From Streptomyces oryzae (GTDB lineage: Bacteria > Actinomycetota > Actinomycetes > Streptomycetales > Streptomycetaceae), in contig NZ_JADKMA010000072.1 of the NCBI RefSeq assembly GCF_017676365.1, positions 1 to 32,543 of the forward strand: DNA of 32,543 bases. The letters run 5' to 3'. The position numbers and the translations under genes are program-made. Within the stretch, counting starts at the first letter, position 1, and each line of letters starts with the position of its first letter. Under the pieces are notes generated by a model. It was given only the letters and a program-made list of their open reading frames with translations, searched no databases and had not been told where the DNA came from. Below are positions 6,976-19,057 of this stretch, in pieces.

Positions 6976-8747
6976 CGGTGCTGCCCGGGGAGTCCGCCGC
7001 GCGCCGGCCGCTGGCCGAACGGCTGGACGCCTGGCTCGGCGACCCCCACGACGCCGAAGGACCGCTCGGCTACGCCACCGCAGCCCGCGAGGACGCGGCC
7101 GAGGAGTTCCCCTCCGCGGCCTGCGCGGCGCTGGACAGCCTGGGCGTCCAGCACTACTACGTGCCGGCGCAGTACGGCGGCACCCTCACCTGCCTGCCGC
7201 AGCTGCTGGAGCTGGTCCGTACCCTCGCCCGGCGGGATCTGACCACGGCGGTGGGCCACGGCAAGACCTTTCTCGGCGCCGTGTGCATCTGGGTCGCCGA
7301 GGAGGGCGCCGGGGCAGCGCGGCTGGCGGAGCTGGTGCGTGCGGGGGAGCCGGTCTCGCTCGGGCTGACCGAACGCGCCCACGGCAGCGACCTGCTGGCC
7401 GGCGAGGTCGTCGCCGAGCCGACGCCCTGCGGTTACCGCATCACCGGCGAGAAGTGGCTCATCAACAACGCCACCCGCGGCCGGCTCGTCTGCCTGCTGG
7501 CCCGTACGGCACCCGAGGGCGGCCCGCGCGGCTTCAGCCTGCTGCTCGTCGACAAGGCGGAGCTGCCGGCCGGCACCTTCCGCACCCTGCCCAAGGTGCC
7601 CACGCTCGGCATCCGGGGCGCCGACATCAGCGGCATCTCCTTCGACGGGGCGCCGGTGGGCCGCGACTGCCTGGTGGGCCGGGAGGGCGAGGGGCCCGAA
7701 ACCGTACTGAAGGCGCTCCAGATCACCCGCTCGCTGTGCACGGCGCTCTCGCTGGGCGCAGCCGACCACGGGCTGCGGCTCGCCCACGCCTTCGCCGCCG
7801 AACGGGAGCTGTACGGGCGGCGGATGCTGGATCTGCCGCTGGTGCGGCGGACGCTGGCGGAGTGCTACGGCGATCTGCTGGCCGCCGAGGCGCTCAGCAC
7901 GGTCGCGGCGCGCAGCATCCACACCCTCCCCGAGGAGCTGAGCGTCACCTCGGCCGTCGCCAAGTATCTGGTGCCCACGATGGTGGACCGGCTGCTGCTG
8001 CGGCTGCGCGGGGTCCTGGGGGCGCGTGCGTTCCTGGCCGACTACCACGCGCACGGGCGGTTCCAGAAGCTGGAGCGCGACCACCGCATCGTGGGCATCT
8101 TCGACGGCAACACCATGGTGAACCTGTACGCGCTCACCGCCCAGTTCCGCACGCTGGCCCGCGAGTTCACCGCCCGCGCCGCGCGGCCGGACCGGGAGGC
8201 CGGCACCTTCTCCCTGGGGGGCGGGCTGCCTCAGCTGCGGCCTGACCGGCTGAGGTTGCTGGCCCGGCACGGCAGCTCGCTGATGGCCTCGCTGCCGGGG
8301 AACACGGCGGCTCTGGAGCGCGCCGCCGCCGGGGACGCGCGGCTGGAGCCCGCGGCTCGCTCCGCACGCACCCTGACGTCCGCCTGCGGGGAGCTGCACG
8401 CCCGGATGGGTGCGGCCCGGCTGCTGCCCGGCGGGGCGCCCGCCGAGAGCTTCGAGCTGGCGCGCGGCTACAGCAACTGCTTCGCCGCCGCCTGCGCGGT
8501 GGGGCTGTGGCGGCACAACAGCCAGGCGTCGCCGCTGTGGCTCCATGCGGTCCTGGACCGGCTCTCGAGCGCGCTGGAGGAGGCTGTACCAGGCAGTACA
8601 GGGCCGCTGCCGCGGCCCTGGGGGGTGGAGGAGGAGGCGCGGCAGCCGCTGTACGAGCGGCTGCTGGAACGGATGGCCGCACAGTACGCGGCGGGGGAGC
8701 TGTTCTCGTTGCTCCCGTGCCGCATAGCAGAGGGACCGCCATGCTGA
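6972..8747 (+). CDS. Large acyl-CoA dehydrogenase-like flavoprotein 1
   Basis: A 591-aa protein with the acyl-CoA dehydrogenase fold: an N-terminal helical part with YYVPAQYGG, a middle beta domain with LGLTERAHGSDLLAGEV and ITGEKWLINNATRG, and a C-terminal helical domain. It is about 200 residues longer than canonical enzymes. The same larger type pairs with an acyl-AMP ligase in ramoplanin and enduracidin clusters, where it is thought to put double bonds into the ACP-bound fatty acid. At the position where many family members have the catalytic Glu of a YEGT motif this protein reads FDGNT with Asp378 (alignment by eye). It starts at GTG 6972, overlapping the ligase stop, with GGAGCGAGG in front; its own stop overlaps the next gene by 7 nt. 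Desaturation of the acyl chain at C2-C3 or C4-C5 is inference. Confidence 0.87.
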   Translation: MTVLPGESAARRPLAERLDAWLGDPHDAEGPLGYATAAREDAAEEFPSAACAALDSLGVQHYYVPAQYGGTLTCLPQLLELVRTLARRDLTTAVGHGKTFLGAVCIWVAEEGAGAARLAELVRAGEPVSLGLTERAHGSDLLAGEVVAEPTPCGYRITGEKWLINNATRGRLVCLLARTAPEGGPRGFSLLLVDKAELPAGTFRTLPKVPTLGIRGADISGISFDGAPVGRDCLVGREGEGPETVLKALQITRSLCTALSLGAADHGLRLAHAFAAERELYGRRMLDLPLVRRTLAECYGDLLAAEALSTVAARSIHTLPEELSVTSAVAKYLVPTMVDRLLLRLRGVLGARAFLADYHAHGRFQKLERDHRIVGIFDGNTMVNLYALTAQFRTLAREFTARAARPDREAGTFSLGGGLPQLRPDRLRLLARHGSSLMASLPGNTAALERAAAGDARLEPAARSARTLTSACGELHARMGAARLLPGGAPAESFELARGYSNCFAAACAVGLWRHNSQASPLWLHAVLDRLSSALEEAVPGSTGPLPRPWGVEEEARQPLYERLLERMAAQYAAGELFSLLPCRIAEGPPC

Positions 8748-10564
8748 CGCCGGCCGAGGGCACTGAGAGCACCTGGCAAGCCACCGGTGACGGGGCCGAA
8801 GAGGAGCTCCGCATCCAGCACCGGATCGCCGACCTGGAACGCCGCTTCGGCGATCCGTACGACCCGGACAACCCGCTGGGAATCACCGCGCTGCTCGACG
8901 CCGACGAGCGAGGCGAGCTGCTCGCCGAGGCCGAGGACGTACTGGCCGGCTTCCAGCTGAACGCCGAGTTCGTGCCGCGCGAGTGGGGCGGCAGGCTGGA
9001 GCGGGTCGACACCATGGGCCGGGTGCTGCGGGCCGTCTTCCGCAGGGACGCCAGCCTGGGGCTCGGCTACGGCGCCACCTCCTTCCTCGCCGCGATCGCC
9101 GTATGGGCGGCCGGCACCGGGGAGCAGCGCCGCCGGGTGGCCGAACTGCTGCTGGGCGGCGGGCGGCTGGCCATCGCGTACCACGAGCTGGCGCACGGCA
9201 ACGACTTCGTACGCAACGAGTTCCGCGCCACTCCCACCGCCGACGGCGGCTTCCTGCTCGACGGCGTCAAGCAGGTCATCAACAACGTCGTACGCGCCGA
9301 GGCGCTGGTCCTCTTCAGCCGCACCGACGACGCGGCGGGCAGCCGCAGCCACTCCGTGCTGCTGGTCGAGAAAGACCGGCTCCCGGAGGGGCGTCTGCGC
9401 TATCTGCCGCGCTACGCGACCGTCGGCGTACGCGGCTGCCAGAACGCCGGCATCGAGTTCACCGGCTGCCCCGTGCCGGGCGACGCGCTCGTCGGGGAGC
9501 TGGGTGACGGTGTGGAACTGGCGCTGCGCTCCTTCCAGATCACCCGCAGCGTCGTACCGTCGATGATCCTGGGCGGCGGCGACACCGCGCTGCGCACGGC
9601 GGTGAGCTTCGCGCTGAACCGGCAGCTGTACCAGCGCTCGGTGCTGGAGATCCCGCACGCCCGCGCCACCCTGGTCGGCGCCTTCACCGATCTGCTGATC
9701 TGCGACTGCCTGGCGCTGGCCGCCACCCGCGCGGTGCATCTGCTGCCCGCCGAGACCAGCGTGTACGCGGCGGCCGTGAAGTATCTGCTGCCCAAGCTGC
9801 TGACGGAGACTACTTACGACCTGTCCGTCGTGCTGGGCGCCAACTTCTATGTGCGCGGCGGCGAATACGGCGCCTTCCAGAAGCATGTGCGGGACCTGCC
9901 GATGATCAGCCTGGGCCACGCCGGCACCGCGGCCTGCCAGGCGACGATCATCCCGCAGCTGCCCCGGCTGGCCCGCACCGCCTGGTTCACAGGGCCACCC
10001 GCGCCCGACGGTCTCTTCCGGATCCGCGGCCCGCTGCCGCCGCTGGACCCCGCGCGGCTGGAGCTGGTGGCGACGGCCGACGGGCTGGCGTGCTCGCTGG
10101 CCGGGGCCGCCGACGAACTGGCCGACGCGTACGGCGAGCGCACCGGCGGGTACGGCGAGGCATTGGCGGCGCTGGCCGGCGAGCTGGAGGCGGAGCTGCG
10201 CGGCCTCCAGGAGGAGTGCGCCGCCATGCCGGCCAAGGACCGCACCGTACTGGCCTCGCCCCGCGCCTACGCGGGCGCCGACCGCTACGCGCTGCTCCTC
10301 GCGGCGGCGGCCTGTCTGGGCGTGTGGCGCAACCAGCGCCCCGCCCGCGGCCCGGACGGGGAGCAGGACCCGCACGCCGCCTCGACGGACTTCCTCGCCT
10401 CCCCGGTGTGGCTGACCGTCGCACTGACCAGGATCGCCAAGCGGCTCGGCCGCCCGCTGCCCAAGCTGCCCGCCGACTGGGAGGAACACCTGCTGGACGA
10501 GGTGCTGTCGCGGTACCACGAGGCCCGCAGCTACGACCTGTACGACACCCCGCTCGCCGGCTGA
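8741..10564 (+). CDS. Large acyl-CoA dehydrogenase-like flavoprotein 2
   Basis: A 607-aa paralogue of the preceding gene. Shared landmarks are FVPREWGGRLERVD, a Gly-rich GLGYGATSFLAA segment, YHELAHGNDFVRNEF, LLDGVKQVINNVVRAEALVLFSR, and the substrate/FAD-contact region GVRGCQNAGIEFTG. The C-terminal region aligned with the canonical YEGT motif reads GHAGT, with His393 in place of the usual Glu, so either the base lies elsewhere, as in some subfamilies, or the reaction differs. Two consecutive dehydrogenases after an acyl-AMP ligase fit formation of a 2,4-dienoyl-ACP, as proposed for ramoplanin-type lipids. The start overlaps the previous gene by 7 nt. A 34-nt gap separates its stop from the ACP gene. 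Substrate and regiochemistry are not visible. Confidence 0.85.
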   Translation: MLTPAEGTESTWQATGDGAEEELRIQHRIADLERRFGDPYDPDNPLGITALLDADERGELLAEAEDVLAGFQLNAEFVPREWGGRLERVDTMGRVLRAVFRRDASLGLGYGATSFLAAIAVWAAGTGEQRRRVAELLLGGGRLAIAYHELAHGNDFVRNEFRATPTADGGFLLDGVKQVINNVVRAEALVLFSRTDDAAGSRSHSVLLVEKDRLPEGRLRYLPRYATVGVRGCQNAGIEFTGCPVPGDALVGELGDGVELALRSFQITRSVVPSMILGGGDTALRTAVSFALNRQLYQRSVLEIPHARATLVGAFTDLLICDCLALAATRAVHLLPAETSVYAAAVKYLLPKLLTETTYDLSVVLGANFYVRGGEYGAFQKHVRDLPMISLGHAGTAACQATIIPQLPRLARTAWFTGPPAPDGLFRIRGPLPPLDPARLELVATADGLACSLAGAADELADAYGERTGGYGEALAALAGELEAELRGLQEECAAMPAKDRTVLASPRAYAGADRYALLLAAAACLGVWRNQRPARGPDGEQDPHAASTDFLASPVWLTVALTRIAKRLGRPLPKLPADWEEHLLDEVLSRYHEARSYDLYDTPLAG

Positions 10565-10598
10565 GGCGCAGGACGAGCAGCAGGACGAGGAGCATGCC

Positions 10599-10937
10599 AT
10601 GGTGCCGCAACCGATCGGAGCTCACGTCCCCGAACCGCCGGGGCGCCGTGCGCCGCTGGGGGAGCGGGAGTTCGCGCGCTGGCTGACCGGCCGGCTGGCG
10701 GAGTTCCTGGGCCGCAGCGCCGAGGACATCGACCCGCGGACGCCGTTCGCGGAGTACGGCCTGGACTCGGTGGCCGCGCTGAGCCTCTACGGCGACATCG
10801 AGGACGAGTTCGCGCTCTACCTGGAGCCCACCGTCGCCTGGGACCACCCCACCGTCGAGGCACTGGCCCGCTGCCTCGCCGACGAGTACGCGCGCAGCGG
10901 CGGCCCCGCACGCGCCGACGGATCAGCGGAGGTGTGA
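10599..10937 (+). CDS. Acyl carrier protein (PKS type), probable FAAL partner
   Basis: A 112-aa stand-alone carrier protein. The phosphopantetheine site is in YGLDSVAALSL (Ser57), preceded by a DxRTPFAEYGLDS context typical of polyketide-synthase carrier domains. The first 30 residues form a Pro/Arg-rich tail. A GAGGAG ribosome site lies close upstream. It is the most likely acceptor of the acyl-AMP made by the ligase and the carrier on which the two dehydrogenases act, before transfer to the ketosynthase of the next gene. Its TGA overlaps a GTG three codons into the spacer, but the next protein more likely starts at 10940. Confidence 0.9.
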   Translation: MVPQPIGAHVPEPPGRRAPLGEREFARWLTGRLAEFLGRSAEDIDPRTPFAEYGLDSVAALSLYGDIEDEFALYLEPTVAWDHPTVEALARCLADEYARSGGPARADGSAEV

Positions 10938-10939
10938 CG

Positions 10940-13944
<3,005 letters not shown>

Positions 13945-13945
<1 letters not shown>

Positions 13946-15003
13946 TGGCGGGCACCCCCTCCACGTATCTGCTGGGCACCGGCACCGCCCTCCCCGGCGA
14001 GCCGGTCGGCAACGACCGGCTCTCGCACCGGCTCGGCATCCCCTCCGCATGGGTGGAGACGTTCATCGGCACCAGGACCCGGCACTTCGCGGTGGACCTG
14101 GACACCGGCAGGGCCCGCTGGACCCTGGAGGACCTGTGCACCGACGCGGCCGACCGTGCGCTGGCCGACGCCGGCGCCGAGCCGTCCGAGATCGGTTTCA
14201 TCGTGCTGGCGACGGCCACCCCGGACGCCCTGATGCCCACCAACGCCGCGCTGCTGGCCGACCGGCTCGGCATCGAGGGCGCCGCCGCCTACCAGCTGCA
14301 GTCCGGCTGCGGGGGCGCCGTACAGGCGTTCGCCGTGGCCCGGGCCATGCTGTCGGCCGGCGAGTCCGCACTGGGCCTGGTGGTCGGCGGCGACGTGTGC
14401 AGCAAACACCTGGACCTGGCCCAGGACTTCCGGGAACTGCCGCCGGGCGCGCTGGTCAACTACGTACTGTTCGGCGACGGCGCCGGCGCCGCCGTGGTCA
14501 GCGGCACACCGCGCCCCGGCACCCGCGCGGTGCTCACCCATCTCGAACACCGGCTGGCGGGCCCGGGACTGCCGCCGGGACAGCGCGTCGAGTGGTTCGG
14601 CGCCGCCGATCTGCGGGCCGGAGGTCTGCCGCGTCCGGCCGTGACGGAGGACTACAAGGCGGTGGAGCAGCGGGTTCCGGTGCTGGCCCGCGAGCTGCGC
14701 GACACGCTGCTCACCGCCTCGGGATGGCGCCCCGAGTCCGTCGACTACCTCCTTCCGCCGCAGCTCAGTGGCCGGATGACCGAGCGGATCACGAGTGAGC
14801 TGGGCCAGGGATTCGAGTGGGAGGCGGTCTCCTGTGTCGCGGAGACCGGCAACAACGGCAACGCGCTGGTCTTCCTCCAGCTCGATCGCCTGCTGCCCCG
14901 CCTCACCCCGGCACAGCGCGCGTTGACGCTGGCCGTCGAGTCCAGCAAATGGATCCGGGCCGGCTTCACCGTGGAAGCACCGCGAGAGGCACCCGATGCG
15001 TGA
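13945..15003 (+). CDS. KAS III-like (FabH family) ketosynthase/acyltransferase lacking the active-site His
   Basis: A 352-aa thiolase-fold protein of the 3-oxoacyl-ACP synthase III group. N-terminal FIGTRTRHFA and ATATPDALMPTNAALLADRLG, nucleophile Cys122 in SGCGGAVQA, and NYVLFGDGAGAAVVS are typical. The usual PHQAN motif carrying the catalytic His reads LLPPQLSGRM, with Pro272 in the His position; Asn303 in ETGNNGNAL matches the catalytic Asn. Loss of His normally impairs decarboxylative condensation, while acyl transfer from the Cys could remain. Relatives such as CerJ are KAS III-fold acyltransferases, so this protein may move the finished acyl chain from the synthase to another carrier, amine or hydroxyl. 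It overlaps the PKS gene by 1 nt and is followed by a second ACP gene. The family is firm; the reaction is not. Confidence 0.85.
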
Positions 15004-15047
15004 GGGGACCGGGTGCGAGCAGACGGGAGAGGAGGGGAGGCGACGGG

Positions 15048-15275
15048 ATGCGCACCGTCGAAGAACTGATCGAACTCGCCAATACGCACCTCGGAACGGC
15101 GCTCGCGGCCACCGACGCGGAAGCGGAGCTGACCGAGCTGGCCGAGTGGGACTCCGTCCACCTGCTGCGGCTGGTCGCGCTGCTGGAGCAGGAGCTGGGC
15201 CGGCCGGTGGCGGTGGACGCCGTACTCCGGGCACGCAGCCTGCGCGACATCTGGGCCGTGGCGGTGGGCACATGA
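15048..15275 (+). CDS. Acyl carrier protein 2
   Basis: A 75-aa acyl carrier protein. The phosphopantetheine site is Ser36 in AEWDSVHLLRL; the flanking EWDS form, rather than GLDS, resembles discrete carriers of lipid or amino-acid pathways. A long purine-rich ribosome site (15026-15040) precedes ATG 15048. Lying between the KAS III-like gene and the phosphopantetheinyl transferase gene, it may receive the chain from the PKS or carry the substrate of the monooxygenase. After its stop, 114 bp without a convincing gene precede the transferase. Confidence 0.88.
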   Translation: MRTVEELIELANTHLGTALAATDAEAELTELAEWDSVHLLRLVALLEQELGRPVAVDAVLRARSLRDIWAVAVGT

Positions 15276-15389
15276 CCGCGCGCGCCCCGGCCGTCCGGCA
15301 GGCACTGCCGGGCACGCCCGCGGTGAACTCGCCGGGTCACCGTGCGGCGGACGTACTCGACGGCGTGGTGACACGCCTGGAGGGCTGGC

Positions 15390-16259
15390 ATGGCGATCAC
15401 CTTGGGCCCCGCGGCGGACGAGCGGACGGCGGAGACCTTCGCCCGGCCGGTGCGGGTGAGCGGACCGGAGGGACCCTGGGAGCGGGTCCGTGAGGCCGTC
15501 GAGCGCCACGGCAGCGTCATCGTGCACGCGCGGTTGGCGCAGTGGCTGCCCGACGATCTGGAGGACCCGCGGCTGCGGCCGCTGCTGGGCCCGGACCACG
15601 CCCGCTTCCGGAAGATGACCCACCCGCAGGTGCGGGCCCGCTTCGTGGCGTCCCGGCTGCTGCTCAAACATGTGGCGTGCGCGGTCATCGAGGCGGCCCC
15701 CGAGACCGTCGAGCTGGCGTACAAGCCCGGCGGACGCCCCTATCTGCGCGGCCTCGACCAGATCGACATCAGCCTCAGCCACACCGAGGACCTGCTGCTC
15801 GTAGGGCTCACCCGACGCGGCTGGATCGGGGTGGACGCGGAGGCCAAGGACCGCCCGATGCTGGGCCTGGGCACCGAGAACCAGGTCTGTACGCCGTACG
15901 AGCGCCGCACCCTGGCGCAGATCGCCGAGGAGCGGCGCAACGCCGCGCTGGTGCGGCTGTGGACGCTGAAGGAGGCGTACAGCAAGGCCATCGGACAGGG
16001 CATGCGGTTCCGCTTCACCGAGTTCGGCTTCAGCCCGCAGGACCGCAACGTGCAGGTGCTGCGGCCCGACGGCGCGCCCGGCACCGGCGCGGAATGGGCG
16101 TTCCACACCTGTCTGATCGACCGTGCCTACACCGTCAGCGTCGCCCTCTTCGACGCGGGCTTCGGCGATACGGACGACACGGCGGCGGCCACGATGCTGG
16201 ATGCGGGCCTCATAGCGGCACTGGTGGACGGGACGGGGGAGGGCGACCGTGGCGAGTGA
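15390..16259 (+). CDS. 4'-phosphopantetheinyl transferase, Sfp type
   Basis: A 289-aa protein that would transfer phosphopantetheine from CoA to the three carrier proteins of this operon. It has the Sfp-family order of motifs: a GGRPYL block, IDISLSHTEDLLLVGL (P-loop region with the conserved SH), GVDAE with the metal-binding acidic residues, and LWTLKEAYSKAIGQG, the W-x-x-KEA-x-x-K signature. Start ATG 15390 has GGAGGG 5 nt upstream and an in-frame stop lies just before it, so no earlier start exists. It overlaps the monooxygenase gene by 11 nt. A dedicated transferase inside the operon suggests the carriers are not all served by the housekeeping enzyme. Confidence 0.93.
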   Translation: MAITLGPAADERTAETFARPVRVSGPEGPWERVREAVERHGSVIVHARLAQWLPDDLEDPRLRPLLGPDHARFRKMTHPQVRARFVASRLLLKHVACAVIEAAPETVELAYKPGGRPYLRGLDQIDISLSHTEDLLLVGLTRRGWIGVDAEAKDRPMLGLGTENQVCTPYERRTLAQIAEERRNAALVRLWTLKEAYSKAIGQGMRFRFTEFGFSPQDRNVQVLRPDGAPGTGAEWAFHTCLIDRAYTVSVALFDAGFGDTDDTAAATMLDAGLIAALVDGTGEGDRGE

Positions 16260-17562
16260 GAAGCCCCGAGAGGGCGACGCCGGCACGCGCGCGCTGAGCG
16301 CCGACGTATGCGTGGTCGGCGGCGGACCCGGCGGCCGCGCCCTGGCACTGGCGCTGACCCGGCTGGGCTGCGACGTCGTCCTGCTGGAGAAGCGGAACCC
16401 GGCCCGCGGCACGGGCCCCGCCTTCCGGGGCGAGTCCCTCTCACCCGACGGGGTGCGGCTGCTGGCCGGACTCGGCGTCTGGGAGCGGGTGCGGGAGGCC
16501 GCGCACCGGGTGGACCGGCTGGAGATCGAGGACGCGGGCCACCGGGTGCTCGGCGTACGGTTCGCCGACTTCCCCTACCGCTACCGGCACCCCGTGGAGC
16601 TCGCCCAGCCCACCCTGCTGGCGGCGCTCGCCGAGCCGACGGGCTCGCAGCCGGGCACCTGCACCGTGCTGGAACCCGCCACGGTGGTCGGCCTGCTGGT
16701 GGAGGGCCCGGCGGTGACGGGCGTACGGGCGAGCACACCGGGCGGGACGGTGCGGATCAGCGCGGCGCTGACCGTCGGCGCTGACGGCCGCTTCAGCGCC
16801 GTACGACGGCTGAGCGGGCTGGCCGAACGGGCGCGGCAGCTGCCGCTGGAGCGGGACGTGGTGTGGCTGAAGCTGCCCACCCCCGCCGGCTGGGACCGGC
16901 GCGCCTACCGGGTGCGGATCGCCGGCGGCAGCCACGGTCTGTTCCTGCCCAGTACGGACGGCACGGTCAGGGTCGGCCTCAACATCCCCAAGGGCGGACT
17001 GCGGGAGCTGCGCGCCGGCGGCCTCGGCCTGCTGCACACCCGGCTCGCCCAACTGGCCCCGGAAGCGGCCGAGTCGGCCCGCGAGGGGGTGCGCAACTGG
17101 TCGGACACCGCGCTGCTGGACATCTTCACCACCGAGGTGCCGCGCTGGTCGGCGCCCGGCGTCGTCCTGCTCGGCGACGCGGCGCACACCCTCTCGCCCG
17201 TCCTCGGCCAGGGCGTCAACCACGCGCTGGCCGACGCCGTCGAGCTGGCGCCACTGGTCGCCGAGGCGCTGAGCCGCGACCGGCGGGCCCGCAACCGTGC
17301 CCTCACCACGGCCCTCCAGCTCTTCCAGCGCCGCCGGGAGCCGGACGTACGCCGCTCGCGCGCCCTCCAGCTGCGGCAGGAGCGGATGTTCACCCTGACC
17401 TCGCCCCCCGCCACCGCGCTGCGCCGCACCCTCTACCGCGCCCTGGACGCCAGCCCAGCGCTGCGGCGCCGGGTGCTGGCCCCGGCCTACTTCCCCGGCC
17501 AGAGCCCGAGCGCACCGCCGGAAGCGGCGCACAGCAGCCCGAGCGAGGTGACACCCGCATGA
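16249..17562 (+). CDS. FAD-dependent monooxygenase (group A, PHBH-fold)
   Basis: A 437-aa flavoprotein. The N-terminal Rossmann motif VVGGGPGGRALALAL (from about residue 22), the central VGADGRFSAVRRLSG with the DG motif, and LLGDAAHTLSPVLGQGVNHALADAVEL with the GD motif that binds FAD ribityl mark it as a single-component NAD(P)H-dependent hydroxylase or epoxidase. It starts at GTG 16249 within the end of the transferase gene, with a GGGGGAGGG ribosome site, and ends in an ATGA overlap with the hydrolase gene. It could hydroxylate or oxidatively cleave the beta-ketoacyl chain. Halogenase signatures (WxWxIP) are not seen. Confidence 0.9.
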   Translation: MASEKPREGDAGTRALSADVCVVGGGPGGRALALALTRLGCDVVLLEKRNPARGTGPAFRGESLSPDGVRLLAGLGVWERVREAAHRVDRLEIEDAGHRVLGVRFADFPYRYRHPVELAQPTLLAALAEPTGSQPGTCTVLEPATVVGLLVEGPAVTGVRASTPGGTVRISAALTVGADGRFSAVRRLSGLAERARQLPLERDVVWLKLPTPAGWDRRAYRVRIAGGSHGLFLPSTDGTVRVGLNIPKGGLRELRAGGLGLLHTRLAQLAPEAAESAREGVRNWSDTALLDIFTTEVPRWSAPGVVLLGDAAHTLSPVLGQGVNHALADAVELAPLVAEALSRDRRARNRALTTALQLFQRRREPDVRRSRALQLRQERMFTLTSPPATALRRTLYRALDASPALRRRVLAPAYFPGQSPSAPPEAAHSSPSEVTPA

Positions 17563-18689
17563 GCGGCACTGGAGCACTGTCCACCGGAGCGCCGTCGCTC
17601 GCCGAACTCCGCGCGCTCGCACCGTTGCACGCCCGCGCCCAGGGCATCCCGGCCGCCCGCTGCCGCGCCGTGCTCTCCCGTATCCGTACGGCACACGGCG
17701 ACGGCGCCGACTCCTGGCCCGCTGTCTGGAGCCACGCCGGGGACGCGCTCGCCGCCCGCGGCCGCCATCTGGACGCCGCCCGCCACTACGCGCTGGCCCG
17801 CTTTCCCTCGGTGGACGGGGCGGCGCGCGAGCGGGCTCAGCGGCTGTGCGTCCGCTCCTTCGACCACTGGCGGTCCACCTACCCCGGAATCGGCCGCATC
17901 GAAGTCCAACTCCCCCACCTTCCCGGCAAGTTCACGGCGTGGACGGCCGGCCTCTCCCGGCCGTCGCCCAGGCCGCTGATCCTGGTGTGCGGCGGCATCG
18001 TCTCCGTCAAGGAGCAGTGGGCACCGCTGCTGGCCCGCGCCACGGCACTGGGCTGCGCCGTCGCCGTCACGGAGTTGCCCGGCGTGGGCGAGAACACCCT
18101 GCCCTACGACGCCGCAGCGCCCGCCATGGTCGGCGCGCTCCTCGACCGGCTCGCGGACCGCGCCGACGTCGGCCGCACCCACGCCGTCGCCCTCAGCTTC
18201 GGCGGCCATCTCGCGCTGCGGGCCGCGCTGACGGACCGCCGCCTGGTGGGCGTCTCCACGGTGGGCGCCCCCGTACGGCACTTCTTCCGCGACCGCAACT
18301 GGCACAGCGGGCTCCCCGCGACGACGGTCCACACGCTGACGCGGCTCACCGGCAACCCGCCGGCCGAGCTGGCGGAGTGGGCGCTGACCCCGGACGAGCT
18401 GGACCGGCTGACGCCGCTGCCCGTCACCTACGTCGCCGCGCTGCGGGACGACATCGTCCCGCTCAGCGACGCCGCGGCCCTGGCCCGGAACCCAGCCGCG
18501 CGGCGGCGGTTCCTGATGGTCGACGACGAGCACGGCGCCCCCGCCCATCTGGCCCGCGTCCGCCCGCTGCTGCTCGGCTCCGCGCTGCGCGACCTGGGCG
18601 TCCACCCGGTCCGCCGCACGGCACTGGGCGCCGCCGCCGGACTGCTCGGGACGCGCCGGGCCGGCGCCCGGGGGAGGGTACGGACATGA
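17559..18689 (+). CDS. Alpha/beta hydrolase (FrsA-like)
   Basis: A 376-aa protein with an N-terminal helical region of about 130 residues and then an alpha/beta-hydrolase core: strand LILVCGGIVSVKEQW (oxyanion region), ELPGVGENTLPYD, nucleophile elbow ALSFGGHLAL with Ser213 (first Gly of GxSxG replaced by Ala), a probable acid in ALRDDIVPLSDA and a probable His in DDEHGAPAH. The layout resembles FrsA/DUF1100-type esterases. In this operon it could release or cyclise the acyl product, or act as an acyltransferase. Start and stop both overlap neighbours by ATGA, implying translational coupling. Confidence 0.82.
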   Translation: MSGTGALSTGAPSLAELRALAPLHARAQGIPAARCRAVLSRIRTAHGDGADSWPAVWSHAGDALAARGRHLDAARHYALARFPSVDGAARERAQRLCVRSFDHWRSTYPGIGRIEVQLPHLPGKFTAWTAGLSRPSPRPLILVCGGIVSVKEQWAPLLARATALGCAVAVTELPGVGENTLPYDAAAPAMVGALLDRLADRADVGRTHAVALSFGGHLALRAALTDRRLVGVSTVGAPVRHFFRDRNWHSGLPATTVHTLTRLTGNPPAELAEWALTPDELDRLTPLPVTYVAALRDDIVPLSDAAALARNPAARRRFLMVDDEHGAPAHLARVRPLLLGSALRDLGVHPVRRTALGAAAGLLGTRRAGARGRVRT

Positions 18690-19057
18690 ACGGCTGGAGC
18701 TGGCACAGCTCTTGGGGGCGGGCCTTCAGCGGCACCGTCGGCGCGGTGGCGCTCTGCGCGGGCGCACGGCTGGGCGGGCCCCGCAGCCGCACGCTGTGGA
18801 CCTGCGCGGTCGCTCCCGACCTCGCCCTCCTCTACGGGATCACCTCCGCCCGCACCGCCTTCGACCCCCTCCCGCGCCATGCGGTCCGCCCCTACAACGT
18901 GCTGCACTCCCCGGGCGTCCCACTTGTGCTTTTCGGTGCCGCCCGCATGCTGGCCAGCCGGACGATGGCCGTCGCCGCGTGCGGCTGGGCGGCGCACATC
19001 GCGGTGGACCGCGCCTTCGGCTACGGCCCGCGTGCGTCGGACGGCTCGCGGCTCTAG
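18686..19057 (+). CDS. DUF4260 small membrane protein
   Basis: A 123-aa protein with mostly hydrophobic segments: an N-terminal pair of helices, an APDLALLYGI segment, a central HAVRPYNVLHSPGVPLVLFGAA stretch and a C-terminal WAAHIAVDRAFGYGPR. The last motif and overall length match DUF4260 integral membrane proteins, whose role I do not know. The ATGA overlap with the hydrolase gene makes it the last gene of the operon. Its stop codon lies in a CTAG palindrome that also provides the stop of a remnant on the other strand. Confidence 0.8.
   Translation: MNGWSWHSSWGRAFSGTVGAVALCAGARLGGPRSRTLWTCAVAPDLALLYGITSARTAFDPLPRHAVRPYNVLHSPGVPLVLFGAARMLASRTMAVAACGWAAHIAVDRAFGYGPRASDGSRL

Noticed and set aside
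5137..10564. Prolyl-AMP ligase with prolyl-ACP dehydrogenase making a pyrrole starter
   Set aside because: The ligase has FAAL-type blocks rather than those of proline adenylation proteins, and the dehydrogenases are of the larger lipid-associated type.
15272..15493. 73-codon frame coupled by ATGA to the ACP 2 stop
   Set aside because: The overlap looks like coupling, but the product is Gly/Arg/Ala-rich without pattern and runs into the phosphopantetheinyl transferase gene, which has its own ribosome site.
16249..17562. Flavin-dependent halogenase
   Set aside because: No WxWxIP motif is present; the GD and DG motifs indicate a hydroxylase-type monooxygenase.
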